Positions 22,948 through 31,310 of a stretch of 64,000 nt of DNA are shown piece after piece. Position numbers and translations under genes: made by a program. The stretch covers positions 1-64,000 of the forward strand of contig CAZJLJ010000002.1 of NCBI GenBank assembly GCA_964546935.1, written 5' to 3'. Position 1 is the stretch's first letter; the number at the start of each line of letters is the position of its first letter. Below the pieces are notes generated by a model. It was not told the origin of the DNA and searched no databases. It worked only from the letters and a program-made list of their open reading frames with translations. Origin of the DNA: JALYTY01 sp964546935 (GTDB lineage: Bacteria; Vulcanimicrobiota; Vulcanimicrobiia; Vulcanimicrobiales; Vulcanimicrobiaceae).

Positions 22948-24519
22948 CCTTAGAATCTTTAACGGAGATGCCGCAGCGGGCGAGGGCATCGCGAAGACGA
23001 TCCGNNNNNNNNNNNNNNNNNNNNNNNNNNNNNNNNNNNNNNNNNNNNNNNNNNNNNNNNNNNNNNNNNNNNNNNNNNNNNNNNNNNNNNNNNNNNNNNN
23101 NNNNTTAGAATCTTTAACGGAGATGCCGCAGCGGGCGAGGGCATCGCGAAGACGATCCGACGCGGCAAAATCTTTGCGACTGCGAGCTTCTTTGCGCACG
23201 TTTATTACCAATTCGACTGCTTGTTCGGGAGTCGTGCCGTTGAACGGAATCTCCGAACCTAGTTCTCCGCGCAAACGTTCCACTAGGTCCGGCGGCAGAA
23301 CCGCTTCCGGTTCGCTAAGCCATGATTCGTTCGGTTCCAAACCCAGTAGCCACAACGCTTGTTCGAACTCGCAGCGGCCTTCTTCGCTTTCAACCGGGTC
23401 CCACTGCAAGAGTTCGGCAAGCGCAACCGATGTGTTCATGTCGTCGTTTAGCGCCGCTTCGATCTTAGGCAGCAGCGTTTGTTCGCCGGCCTTCGGCATC
23501 TGCTTCTTGAATTTCGCTACGCGCCTGTACGTTTTCTTCAGCTGATCGAGCGTCACCATTGCCGAGGCAATCGACTCTTCGCGCAAGTTCATGACTTTGC
23601 TGTAGCCGGTGCTTAAAAACGTGATACGAATCGCCTGCGGATCGTGACGCGCAAGCAGTTCCGAAAGCGGCTCGAAATTACCGAGCGATTTCGACATCTT
23701 GCGTCCTTCGAAATTCAGCAAGCCGCCGTGAATCCAAAAGTTTGCCATCGGCGGAAGCGTCATCAACGGCTCGCTTTGCGCGATCTCATTTTCGTGATGC
23801 GGAAAGATCAAATCTGCGCCGCCGCCGTGAATGTCGAAGCCGAGCCCGTCCGGGTCGAGCAACGCTTTCGACATCGCCGAACACTCGATGTGCCAACCGG
23901 GGCGTCCGTCACCGTAGCCGTCGAAGCCCCAGCGCGGCTCTCCAGGCTTCGCGAATTTCCAAAGCGCAAAATCGAGCGGATCTTCTTTGTGTTCGCCAAC
24001 TTCAATGCGTGCGCCGGCTTCCAATTCATCGACGTTGCGATTGCTCAGCATCCCGTACCGTGGAAAGGTGCTCACACGGTAGTAGATGCCGTCCTGCGCT
24101 ACATATGCATGACCGCGTTTGAGCAATTCGCGAATCATCGTTTGAATCTGCGCAACGTACTTCGTTGCATACGGTTCTACATCGGGCTCGCGAACGCCGA
24201 GCTTGCGCATCGACTCTTTGAAACTCCTGTAGTAACCCATAACGATTTCGTGCCAGTCTTCGCCCGTTTCACGCGCGCGATTGATGCTGCGATCGTCGAT
24301 GTCCGTGACGTTTTGAACGTACGTGACTTCGTAGCCCCGATGCGCGAGATATCTGCGCAGCAAATCGAAGAAGAGAAACGACCTCGCGTGCCCCAAGTGG
24401 GCTTCCGCCGACGGTGTAAGTCCGCAAACGTAGATACGAACGTCGTTACCGCGCAGCGGCTTGAACGGTTCGGTCTTCCTAGTTCGCGTATTATAGAGCT
24501 TTAGATCACCCACGACCAC
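22919..24519 (-). CDS. cysS: Cysteinyl-tRNA synthetase (interrupted by a scaffold gap)
   Basis: A class I synthetase charging tRNA-Cys. HIGH-type motif is HLGH (residues 41-44), KMSKS is at 274-278, and the zinc ligands are Cys32, Cys213, His241 and Glu245. The sequence ends VKDS at the edge of a 100-N gap, but the 55 bases on both sides of the gap are identical. If they are merged, the frame continues SKDGTTWTVAT and stops at 22919, giving 481 residues and the usual family C-terminus. The gene is therefore probably intact. Its start overlaps the cysE stop by 19 bases. The neighbours cysE and rlmB match the Firmicutes order. Confidence 0.94.
22950..23159. other. 100-N scaffold gap flanked by identical 55-bp contig ends
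   Basis: N runs from 23005 to 23104. The 55 bases before it (22950-23004) are identical to the 55 bases after it (23105-23159). Both encode the same cysS codons. This is what is produced when two contigs sharing a k-mer-length overlap are scaffolded without merging; the true sequence probably has neither the gap nor the second copy. Confidence 0.9.
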
Positions 24520-25184
24520 GCTTCTTCGTCATGGTCAGGTTCAATTTCGGCGAGCCGTTTCTCAAAAGCGTCGAGCCGTTTCTGCAGTTTGCGAAGTTCG
24601 TTTGCGGTGGGATCGGGAAGATCGACTTGCGGCCTGTCAGGAACGATGCGCACCGGCTTTCCATTTTGCGCAACGATGTGCGCCGGTATGCCGACAACCG
24701 TTGCGTTGGCGGGTACATCTCGCACGACTACGGATCCGGCACCCACTTTCACATTGTCTCCCAAAACAATCGCACCAAGCACTGCTGCATTTACGCCCAC
24801 GATCACGTTACGTCCCAGCGTCGGATGGCGCTTTCCATGAGAAAGACTAGTTCCCCCGAGCGTAACGCCCTGGTAAATCGTGCAGCCGTCGCCGACGACG
24901 GCGGTCTCGCCCACAACCACGCCCATGCCGTGATCGATGAAAACGCTTTGTCCGATCTTCGCGCCCGGATGAATCTCGATCCCGGTTAGAAACCGCGCGA
25001 TGTGCGAAAGCCAGCGCGGCAGAATCGGAACGCCGAGCCGGAAAAGCGCATGATTGAAACGATACGCGGTCAGTGCATGAAAGCCCGGATAGGATAAGAC
25101 GACATCAAGCCAGCCACGAACGGCGGGGTCCCGCTTAAGCGGCGCCCGCAGGTCGTTCAGAAATGTTTGCAGCGGATTAGGCAT
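24501..25184 (-). CDS. cysE: Serine O-acetyltransferase
   Basis: A 227-residue enzyme making O-acetylserine from serine and acetyl-CoA, the first step of cysteine synthesis. The N-terminal helical region (DPAVRGWLDVVLSYPGFHAL) is followed by left-handed hexapeptide repeats from about residue 65 (IEIHPGAKIGQSVFIDHG, VVVGETAVVGDGCTIYQGV). The catalytic His lies in IDHGMG, and GTSLSHGKRHP is the usual loop. A charged C-terminal tail contains a predicted coiled coil (NELRKLQKRLDAFEKRLAEIE). The adjacent cysS uses the product cysteine. The pairing is common in the Firmicutes-type cluster. Confidence 0.95.
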   Translation of the reverse strand: MPNPLQTFLNDLRAPLKRDPAVRGWLDVVLSYPGFHALTAYRFNHALFRLGVPILPRWLSHIARFLTGIEIHPGAKIGQSVFIDHGMGVVVGETAVVGDGCTIYQGVTLGGTSLSHGKRHPTLGRNVIVGVNAAVLGAIVLGDNVKVGAGSVVVRDVPANATVVGIPAHIVAQNGKPVRIVPDRPQVDLPDPTANELRKLQKRLDAFEKRLAEIEPDHDEEAWSWVI

Positions 25185-25208
25185 GCTTGTCTAGTGTAAC
25201 CGCAAAAG

Positions 25209-25775
25209 TCAAGTCTTGGGTGGCGTTGGGTCTGGAGGGCTAGCCTTGATGGGTTCAAACGGCTTACCGTCCGGGCCATATTTTATCGGTTCCAGCCCAC
25301 GGCCGTGCAGTAAGCGCGAATTGACGGCGCCGATGCGAATCAGCATCCGGTCGTGCCCGAGCAGCGGAAAGAGCAACTCCAAAGGCGGCCCGTCCTTCTG
25401 CCCTGTCAGCGCCATCCGCACAGCGGCAAACGCATCGTCGACCCCGATGCCGAACTCCATCGCGATCGCGGGAATGTCATGCGAAAGCGGCAAGCCGCGC
25501 AATTCGGGCTGCGAATCGATGTACTGGCCGACCGAATCCAAGAAAAATAAAACCTGGCGTGTGCGCAGACGCTCCAGTTCGAGCGCGGGAATAACGCAAG
25601 CTTCAGCGCGCAAGGCCGCGACCGGCGTGTATGCGTCGTCGACGCTCTTTAGTTCTTCACCATACGCTTCGAGAAACGTAGCTATCCAACGAAGGGCGGC
25701 ATTTGGTGCCGGATCGTCCAAGAATCCCCACCGCTGCATTGCGGTCATAAGCTGTCCGTTCGTTACCGCTGCCAT
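25209..25775 (-). CDS. Free-standing GluRS anticodon-binding-domain-like protein
   Basis: About 188 residues, starting at ATG 25775 (TTG 25784 is an alternative). It has no HIGH or KMSKS motif and no Rossmann fold. The region from about residue 25 to 148 is all-helical and ends with AVRMALTGQKDGPPLELL and LLGHDRMLIRI, which closely match the end of the C-terminal anticodon-binding domain of glutamyl-tRNA synthetase. The gene sits between ispF and cysE, exactly where Firmicutes carry full gltX. A Pro-rich tail of about 30 residues follows. It may be a relic of gltX or an independent tRNA-binding protein; the catalytic gltX must lie elsewhere. Confidence 0.7.
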   Translation of the reverse strand: MAAVTNGQLMTAMQRWGFLDDPAPNAALRWIATFLEAYGEELKSVDDAYTPVAALRAEACVIPALELERLRTRQVLFFLDSVGQYIDSQPELRGLPLSHDIPAIAMEFGIGVDDAFAAVRMALTGQKDGPPLELLFPLLGHDRMLIRIGAVNSRLLHGRGLEPIKYGPDGKPFEPIKASPPDPTPPKT

Positions 25776-25787
25776 CTTCCTCAAATC

Positions 25788-26261
25788 CTATCGTTCGATC
25801 GACGCGACGGCGTACGCCGCGATTCCGCTCCCGTCACCGGTGTACCCCAGGCCCTCGCTCGTCTTTGCCTTGATGCTAACATCTTCCAACGGTACGCCTA
25901 TGCAGCGCGCGATGTTTTCTCGCATCTGGCCGATGAACGACGCAAGCTTTGGCCGGTCCACGACTATCGTCGCATCCAAATTCACGATACGATACCCGGC
26001 TTCGCGAAGTCTAAATGCGCACGCTTCCAAGAGCACCATGGAATCGGCATCTTTCCATTGCGGGTCGCTATCGGGAAAATGACCTCCGAGATCGCCTAGC
26101 GCAGCGGCGCCGAGCAGCGCATCCGCGATCGCGTGCACGACAACGTCGGCATCCGAGTGGCCTAGCGCGCCGCGCTCGAACGGCACCTCGACACCGCCCA
26201 GCACCAAGCGCCTTCCCTCAACAAGGCGATGCGCGTCGAATCCGTGTCCGAAGCGCGTCAT
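25788..26261 (-). CDS. ispF: 2-C-methyl-D-erythritol 2,4-cyclodiphosphate synthase
   Basis: A 157-residue enzyme of the MEP isoprenoid pathway, forming the cyclic diphosphate from CDP-ME-2-phosphate. The metal site is Asp9, His11 (GFDAHRL) and His43 (GHSDADVVVH). The C-terminal signature KAKTSEGLGYTGDGSGIAAYAV is complete. The start overlaps the ispD stop by 4 bases (ATGA), so the two are coupled. Usual length for the family. Confidence 0.97.
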   Translation of the reverse strand: MTRFGHGFDAHRLVEGRRLVLGGVEVPFERGALGHSDADVVVHAIADALLGAAALGDLGGHFPDSDPQWKDADSMVLLEACAFRLREAGYRIVNLDATIVVDRPKLASFIGQMRENIARCIGVPLEDVSIKAKTSEGLGYTGDGSGIAAYAVASIER

Positions 26262-27217
26262 GATTCCACGCTCGCATTTTCGTCGCGACCCGCGTAATGC
26301 GAGAACCGTGTCGTAAATGTAGCGGTTCCGTCGGCAAATGCTTCAAAGCGTTGCGGAAAACCGCGAAGGCGTTCGGCGGCGACGAATGCTCGAACTGCAA
26401 CGCCCGCCGGCAAATCGCGGTCGACGCCGTCAATGCGGGCGCCCCGCAATTCCAACTCGCGACTAATCGCATCTACCAGAGCATCGTCGGCAAAAACTTC
26501 GATGTATAAAACTTCTTCTTCGGTGGGTGCGTGTTCCAACCGCTCGTGTAAAAGCGCCTCGGCGCGCAACACGTCTTCGGGATTCGTAACTTTGAAGTTT
26601 TCCGTCGTCGATGGAACGACGAAGACCTCCAATCCCAGCCGCTCCAGCAACGCAACGTCGTCGGTCGCATCGATGCCGCTCTTCTGTGCCTCGGCATGCG
26701 CGCGCAATAAATCGTTACGCATGGCAAACTGCGGCGTCTGCGCCGCCCACAGCTCTCCGCGAGTCAAGGTTTCGCGCACCGTCATCTTTGCTGGATCTAC
26801 GCGCTTGATCGTATCGACGACCGGCGCAGCCAGGACGGCTGCGCGGCCTCGGGTTACCGCCGCCATGCCGGCGCGAACGTCGTGCGCGCGTACCAACGGG
26901 CGCGCACCGTCGTGAACGAAAACCGCATTGCAGCGCGACGAAAGCGCCAAGAGCGCTTGATGCACGCTCTGCTGCCGTGTTGCGCCGCCTGCCACTACCG
27001 TCACCTCGGTTTGAGGAATCAACCGCATCGCTAGTGCGTGCATCGGTTCGATCCACTCTTCTTCGGTTGCAATCGCTATCTCCGCGATCTCCGGAAGCGC
27101 TCCGAACGTTCTTAGCGACCATCCAACGAGCGGCAAGCCCGCAACCTCGACAAACTGCTTCGGCCTTCCAAACCGGGTACCGCGTCCTGCGGCAACGATA
27201 AGTGCTCCCCAAATCAT
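26258..27217 (-). CDS. ispD: IspD (MEP cytidylyltransferase) with a C-terminal EF-G domain V-like extension
   Basis: A 319-residue protein. Residues 1-228 are a standard 2-C-methyl-D-erythritol 4-phosphate cytidylyltransferase: AAGRGTRFGRPKQF near the N-terminus, VHDGARPLV (101-109), TPQFAMR (161-167) and ATDDVALLE (184-192). Residues about 236-309 form an added domain beginning LYIEVFADDALVDAISREL and including RAFVAAERLRGF and TTRFSHYAG. The pattern (strand-helix-strand, RAFV..ERLRGF, F.HY) matches domain V of elongation factor G. Known fusions of IspD are with IspF; this one is unusual. IspF is separate and overlaps by 4 bases downstream. The start overlaps yacL (ATGA). Confidence 0.93.
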   Translation of the reverse strand: MIWGALIVAAGRGTRFGRPKQFVEVAGLPLVGWSLRTFGALPEIAEIAIATEEEWIEPMHALAMRLIPQTEVTVVAGGATRQQSVHQALLALSSRCNAVFVHDGARPLVRAHDVRAGMAAVTRGRAAVLAAPVVDTIKRVDPAKMTVRETLTRGELWAAQTPQFAMRNDLLRAHAEAQKSGIDATDDVALLERLGLEVFVVPSTTENFKVTNPEDVLRAEALLHERLEHAPTEEEVLYIEVFADDALVDAISRELELRGARIDGVDRDLPAGVAVRAFVAAERLRGFPQRFEAFADGTATFTTRFSHYAGRDENASVES

Positions 27218-28284
27218 AAAGTACGTTTATTTTCCTTGGGCTTTGCAAAAATCAACCGTCCCGCAACGGTTTGCAACACGCTCGTTACGACAACGTCGGT
27301 GGCTTCGCCGATCAGACGCCGTCCTTGCTCTACAACGATCATCGTTCCATCATCAAGGTAACCAACGCCCTGATGCGGCTCTTTGCCTTCGCGAATCACT
27401 TGGACGTGCAACTCTTCGCCGGGAAGCACAACCGGTTTGACGGCGTTGGCCAGTTCATTAATATTCAACACCGCAACGCCTTCGACGTGTGCTACGCGGT
27501 TAAGGTTGTAGTCGTTCGTAACGAGGCGCCCACCCATCTCTTGCGCGAGCCGCACGAGTTTCTGATCTACGCTTCCGGCCGGAAGATCGTCGTAATCGCG
27601 TTCGTTGATATCAAGTTTAGCAAGCTCTTGCAAACGGCTCAACACGTCCAAACCACGCCGTCCGCGCGTGCGTTTGATGGGGTCCAACGAATCGGCGATC
27701 GTATGGAGCTCGCGCAAAACGAAACGCGGAACCACAAGCGGGCCTTCGAGAAAACCGCTCTGCACGATCTCCACGATGCGCCCATCTACAATGACGGAAG
27801 TGTCGACTATTTTATAAACGCCGCTTCCCGCCGAATTGCCACGTCCGCCGGGAAGCGGAATGACTTGGGTCTTCGCGCCGACGCGCGCGCCAAGATAAGC
27901 GAAGAAAATCGCCACGATGATATAGAGGACGATTGCAATGTAGCTGCCGGCGCGTCCCGCGATGGCGCTGAATTCGAAGAGAATCGATTTGATCAGGAGC
28001 GCGATACCAAGGCCGATGATGAGTCCGATAGCGCCGCCCGCAATCTCGGCAGGCGCAAGGCGTTCGATAGCGCCTTCGACTACGTTTAATTCGTCTTCGA
28101 AAAATGTCTGCGCTAGGGGCGCAATCAGTACCCCGATAACGGCGCCCACAACGGGCGACAAAATCAAAAGCGCCAATTGCAATCCCTCGCTCGCGAAGTG
28201 GAGCGAGAACACGTTTAAATAGGTCTCCCGGCCCAACAAAAACCCGGTGACCGCGAAAACGAATGCGAAGACGACGCGAAGCAC
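27214..28284 (-). CDS. PIN/TRAM-domain membrane protein, YacL family
   Basis: About 356 residues from GTG 28284, where the N-terminus MLRVVFAFVFAVTGFLLG resembles other YacL proteins; a longer TTG start at 28329 would overlap hemW by 28 bases. Four transmembrane helices occupy about residues 1-140. A PIN nuclease-like domain follows (VDTSVIVDGRIVEI, with acidic residues in DSLDPIKRTRGRRGL and TNDYNLNRVA). A C-terminal TRAM RNA-binding domain follows (HVQVIREGKEPHQGVGYLDDGTMIVVE). YacL is adjacent to ispD in Firmicutes as here. Role in RNA processing is inferred from the domains. Confidence 0.9.
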   Translation of the reverse strand: MLRVVFAFVFAVTGFLLGRETYLNVFSLHFASEGLQLALLILSPVVGAVIGVLIAPLAQTFFEDELNVVEGAIERLAPAEIAGGAIGLIIGLGIALLIKSILFEFSAIAGRAGSYIAIVLYIIVAIFFAYLGARVGAKTQVIPLPGGRGNSAGSGVYKIVDTSVIVDGRIVEIVQSGFLEGPLVVPRFVLRELHTIADSLDPIKRTRGRRGLDVLSRLQELAKLDINERDYDDLPAGSVDQKLVRLAQEMGGRLVTNDYNLNRVAHVEGVAVLNINELANAVKPVVLPGEELHVQVIREGKEPHQGVGYLDDGTMIVVEQGRRLIGEATDVVVTSVLQTVAGRLIFAKPKENKRTL

Positions 28285-28301
28285 CGCGCCGGATAAACCG
28301 C

Positions 28302-29432
28302 TTACTCGAATGTTACAAACGCTCCGCAAACATCGTTAGCGACGAACCGGCCCCGTTCGGTCAACCGCAAGTGCTCTTCGCTAACTTCCAGGAGGCCCGC
28401 CTCGTTGTAGCTTTTTACTACGGGGGCATACCGTTCGAGCACATCGATGCCGTAGCGCTCTTTAAAGGTTGCAAGGCCGACCCCTTGTGCCGTGCGCAAT
28501 GCCAGCATTATCGCCTCACCCGTGCGCTTCAATCCCTCCAGGCGTTCGGATTCCCCCGGGATGGCTGCTCCGGCGACCGCCGCGGTCACGTACTCCTCTA
28601 AATCTCGTGTATGGACGGAGCGGATGCCGTTCCGATAGGACGCAGCACTCACACCTAAACCGATGTATTCGCCGTTCGCCCAGTAGTTCTGGTTGTGCGC
28701 GCTTTCGTGCCCGGGCTTCGCAAAGTTGCTAATCTCGTACTGGCGATAACCGGCTGCCTGCAATTTTGAAATGGCTATCTCGTAAAGTTCGGCTTCTCGA
28801 TCCTGATCCATAAAGGCACGCGGTTCGCGCTCGTGCCACTTCGCATACGGAGTGCCTTCCTCGATCGTGAGGCCGTACGTTGAAACGTGATCCACACCAA
28901 GCGAAATCGCCGTATCGAGCGTTCGCTGCCACGATTCGGCCGTTTGACCGGGCACGGCAAAAATGAGATCGATTGAAACCGATCGCAATCCGGCTTCACG
29001 AGCTTGCCCTACGGTGCTCTCGACTTGCTCGACGGTGTGCTTGCGCCCCAACGTTGCAATTTCCATCGGTTCGAAGGACTGCACGCCGATGGAAAGGCGA
29101 TCGATTCCGGCTCTCCGATACGTCGTGAAATCGCCCGGGCGCACGAGTTCCGGATTGATTTCGATGGAGATCTCTTTCATCGGCGCGTTTGCGGAAAAAC
29201 GCTCGCGAAGCTTTTGAACGATTGCGGTAACTTCGGTAGCATCGTACGCATTTGGCGTGCCGCCGCCGAAAAAAATCGTGTCGGCGCGCTCGGGCGCGTA
29301 ACGCTCGATTTCGGCGAACAGCGCGGGCAAGTACCGCGACGCCGCACTGCGCCGCATCGGCCATTTCGCGAAGTCGCAATACGGACAGATGTACGGACAA
29401 AACGGGAGGTGCACGTAAATCCCGAGGGCCAC
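28302..29432 (-). CDS. hemW: Radical SAM heme chaperone HemW
   Basis: Using GTG 29432 (preceded by AAGG and 10 nt after the degV stop) gives a 376-residue protein starting MALGIYVHLPFC. The radical-SAM cluster motif is Cys12-x3-Cys16-x2-Cys19, in CPYICPYCDF, where the extra Cys-free spacing is standard for HemW. GGGTPN follows for SAM binding, and the C-terminal HemN_C domain ends in a winged-helix-like segment. HemW inserts heme into respiratory enzymes; it lacks the extra features needed for coproporphyrinogen oxidation. A longer upstream start would run into degV. Confidence 0.93.
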   Translation of the reverse strand: MALGIYVHLPFCPYICPYCDFAKWPMRRSAASRYLPALFAEIERYAPERADTIFFGGGTPNAYDATEVTAIVQKLRERFSANAPMKEISIEINPELVRPGDFTTYRRAGIDRLSIGVQSFEPMEIATLGRKHTVEQVESTVGQAREAGLRSVSIDLIFAVPGQTAESWQRTLDTAISLGVDHVSTYGLTIEEGTPYAKWHEREPRAFMDQDREAELYEIAISKLQAAGYRQYEISNFAKPGHESAHNQNYWANGEYIGLGVSAASYRNGIRSVHTRDLEEYVTAAVAGAAIPGESERLEGLKRTGEAIMLALRTAQGVGLATFKERYGIDVLERYAPVVKSYNEAGLLEVSEEHLRLTERGRFVANDVCGAFVTFE

Positions 29433-29442
29433 GCAGGATGCC

Positions 29443-30297
29443 TTAATCGTCTTGGACGACGAAAATACCCACGGCCCCCGGACCGCCGTGCGTTGCAATC
29501 ACCGGCCCGGCTTCCAGAATATCCAACATTCGCGGATGCTCTTCGCCAAGTCGCGCGCTCAGCTTTTGAAGCGCGGCCGTGGCAAGTTGCGGCGCATTCG
29601 TGTGCATCACAAGAAAACGCGCTTTAGACACCTTTGTAACCGCTTTCAACGCAAGGTCGAGCATCGTTTCCTGTGCCCGCGCAAACGTTCGAACCTGTGC
29701 TTCGGCGGCGACTTGGCCGTCTTTCAATGCAAGCACGGGAACGATTTTCATCAACGTCCCGACTACCGCTTTAGCCTTACCTATTCTTCCGGTCCTCTGC
29801 AGATGCGAAAGATCCGAAAGGCAGGCGTAAAGGCGCTGCGTCGTGCGTTCGCGATCGAGAGCGGCCAAAATCTGTTGCATCGCTGCGCTTTGCGATGCAA
29901 GCTCGAGCGCGCGCTGAACCATCATGCCTAAACCGCCGGCCGCGCTTTCCGAATCGTAGATCTCGATTTTCGCATCCGGGAAAGTTTGCGCGGCAGCACG
30001 CGCTGCGTTGATCGTGCCGGAGAGTTTCGACGAGATCGTGATGCACAAAATCTCGTCGCCCGCCTCAACCAGCGGGCGGAACGCATCCTCGAACATTTGC
30101 GCCGTGGGTTGCGAAGTAATCGGCAGCGTCTTCTCGGTCTTCAACTTTTCGTAGAATTCCGGACGGCTCAAATCGACGTAATCTCGATAGCTGCGATCGC
30201 CGAAAACGACGAACAACGGAACGACGGTTACGCCTAGTTCTCTCGCTTTAGCTGGTTCGATATCCGACGTACTGTCGGTTACAATCTTTACGCTCAC
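29443..30297 (-). CDS. DegV family fatty-acid-binding protein (probable FakB)
   Basis: A 284-residue DegV protein. The N-terminus VKIVTDSTSDIEP and the TSQPT motif contribute to the fatty-acid head-group site in this family. The C-terminal domain contains LVMHTNAPQL. DegV proteins bind a fatty acid and present it to the kinase FakA for phosphorylation. Here it overlaps plsX by 4 bases and fakA is the gene upstream of plsX, so assignment as FakB is well supported by context. Acyl phosphate made this way is the substrate of PlsX. Confidence 0.92.
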   Translation of the reverse strand: MSVKIVTDSTSDIEPAKARELGVTVVPLFVVFGDRSYRDYVDLSRPEFYEKLKTEKTLPITSQPTAQMFEDAFRPLVEAGDEILCITISSKLSGTINAARAAAQTFPDAKIEIYDSESAAGGLGMMVQRALELASQSAAMQQILAALDRERTTQRLYACLSDLSHLQRTGRIGKAKAVVGTLMKIVPVLALKDGQVAAEAQVRTFARAQETMLDLALKAVTKVSKARFLVMHTNAPQLATAALQKLSARLGEEHPRMLDILEAGPVIATHGGPGAVGIFVVQDD

Positions 30298-31310
30298 GCT
30301 TCTCTCGCGGCGAAGTGGGGCGCCACGAGTTCCGAAATCTTTCCGACGACGTCTTGATCGACTTCCGTGATGGCTGCACCAATGGCATGTTTAATGGCGC
30401 GCCGGCTTGCGCGTCCGTGGGTAACGATACAATTTCCCCGCAATCCCAAAAGCGGTGCACCGCCGTAGGTTTCATAGTCGAACTTTTGCCGCAATCCGCG
30501 CAATGCGGGGGCCAGCAGCGCCGTCCCGAGCTTCGTGATCAGATTTCCGCCCAAGAGCGTTTTCCGCATCACCGAACCAAGGTCCGCAATCAATCCTTCG
30601 CCGGTCTTCAGCACGATATTGCCGACAAAGCCGTCGGCAACGATCACGTCGGCGACGTTGTGGAAGACATCTTTGCCTTCAATGTTGCCGATGAAATTCA
30701 CCGGCGATTTTTCTAACAACTGTGCCGCTTCCAGAACTTGCGCGTTGCCCTTCGTGCGCTCTTCTCCAACCGAAAGAACCGCTACACGCGGACGTTCGAT
30801 CCCAAGGACCGCCGTTGCGTACGCCGAGCCCATCATTCCAAATTGTTCGAGCCATTCGGGTCGGCAGTCGACGTTAGCGCCGGAATCAAGCAATATGGTC
30901 GGCCCGTTCAACGCCGGCCACACCGTCGCTATCGCCGGCCGCGCGATGCCTTCGATCGTGCGAAGTTTGATGAGTGCAATCGCGAGGAACGCACCGCTGT
31001 TTCCGGCGGAGAGGACAGCGTCGGCCTCACCGCATTTCACCAGGTTCACGGCAATGCCAAGCGACGTGCGGTCGGCGGCGCGCAAGGCTTGCGATGCGTG
31101 CTGATCCATCGGCACAGCTTCCGCCGCGTGCACTACGCGAATGCGGTCCGCGCCGGGTCCCGTCAACAGCGAACGCACGGCGGTCTCATCGCCTACGAGC
31201 GTGAGTTCGGCATCCGGATGCTCGCGTGCAGCAAGCAACGCGCCGGCAACGATCTCTTGCGGTGCGTTGTCGCCGCCCATGGCGTCGATTGCAATGCGTG
31301 GCTTACTCAT
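30294..31310 (-). CDS. plsX: Phosphate acyltransferase PlsX
   Basis: A 338-residue soluble enzyme that interconverts acyl-ACP and acyl phosphate, the first step of the PlsX/PlsY route to phosphatidic acid. The N-terminal RIAIDAMGGDNAPQEIV is diagnostic. ALIKLRTIEGIARPAIATVWP and GNIVLKTGEGLI are typical conserved regions. It overlaps fakA by 8 bases and the DegV gene by 4 bases, linking exogenous or recycled fatty acid phosphorylation to phospholipid synthesis. PlsC is encoded separately at 43.3 kb. Confidence 0.97.
   Translation of the reverse strand: MSKPRIAIDAMGGDNAPQEIVAGALLAAREHPDAELTLVGDETAVRSLLTGPGADRIRVVHAAEAVPMDQHASQALRAADRTSLGIAVNLVKCGEADAVLSAGNSGAFLAIALIKLRTIEGIARPAIATVWPALNGPTILLDSGANVDCRPEWLEQFGMMGSAYATAVLGIERPRVAVLSVGEERTKGNAQVLEAAQLLEKSPVNFIGNIEGKDVFHNVADVIVADGFVGNIVLKTGEGLIADLGSVMRKTLLGGNLITKLGTALLAPALRGLRQKFDYETYGGAPLLGLRGNCIVTHGRASRRAIKHAIGAAITEVDQDVVGKISELVAPHFAAREA

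Noticed and set aside
22919..24519. cysS as a truncated pseudogene
   Set aside because: The break is caused by N bases; merging the identical 55-bp flanks gives a full-length enzyme.
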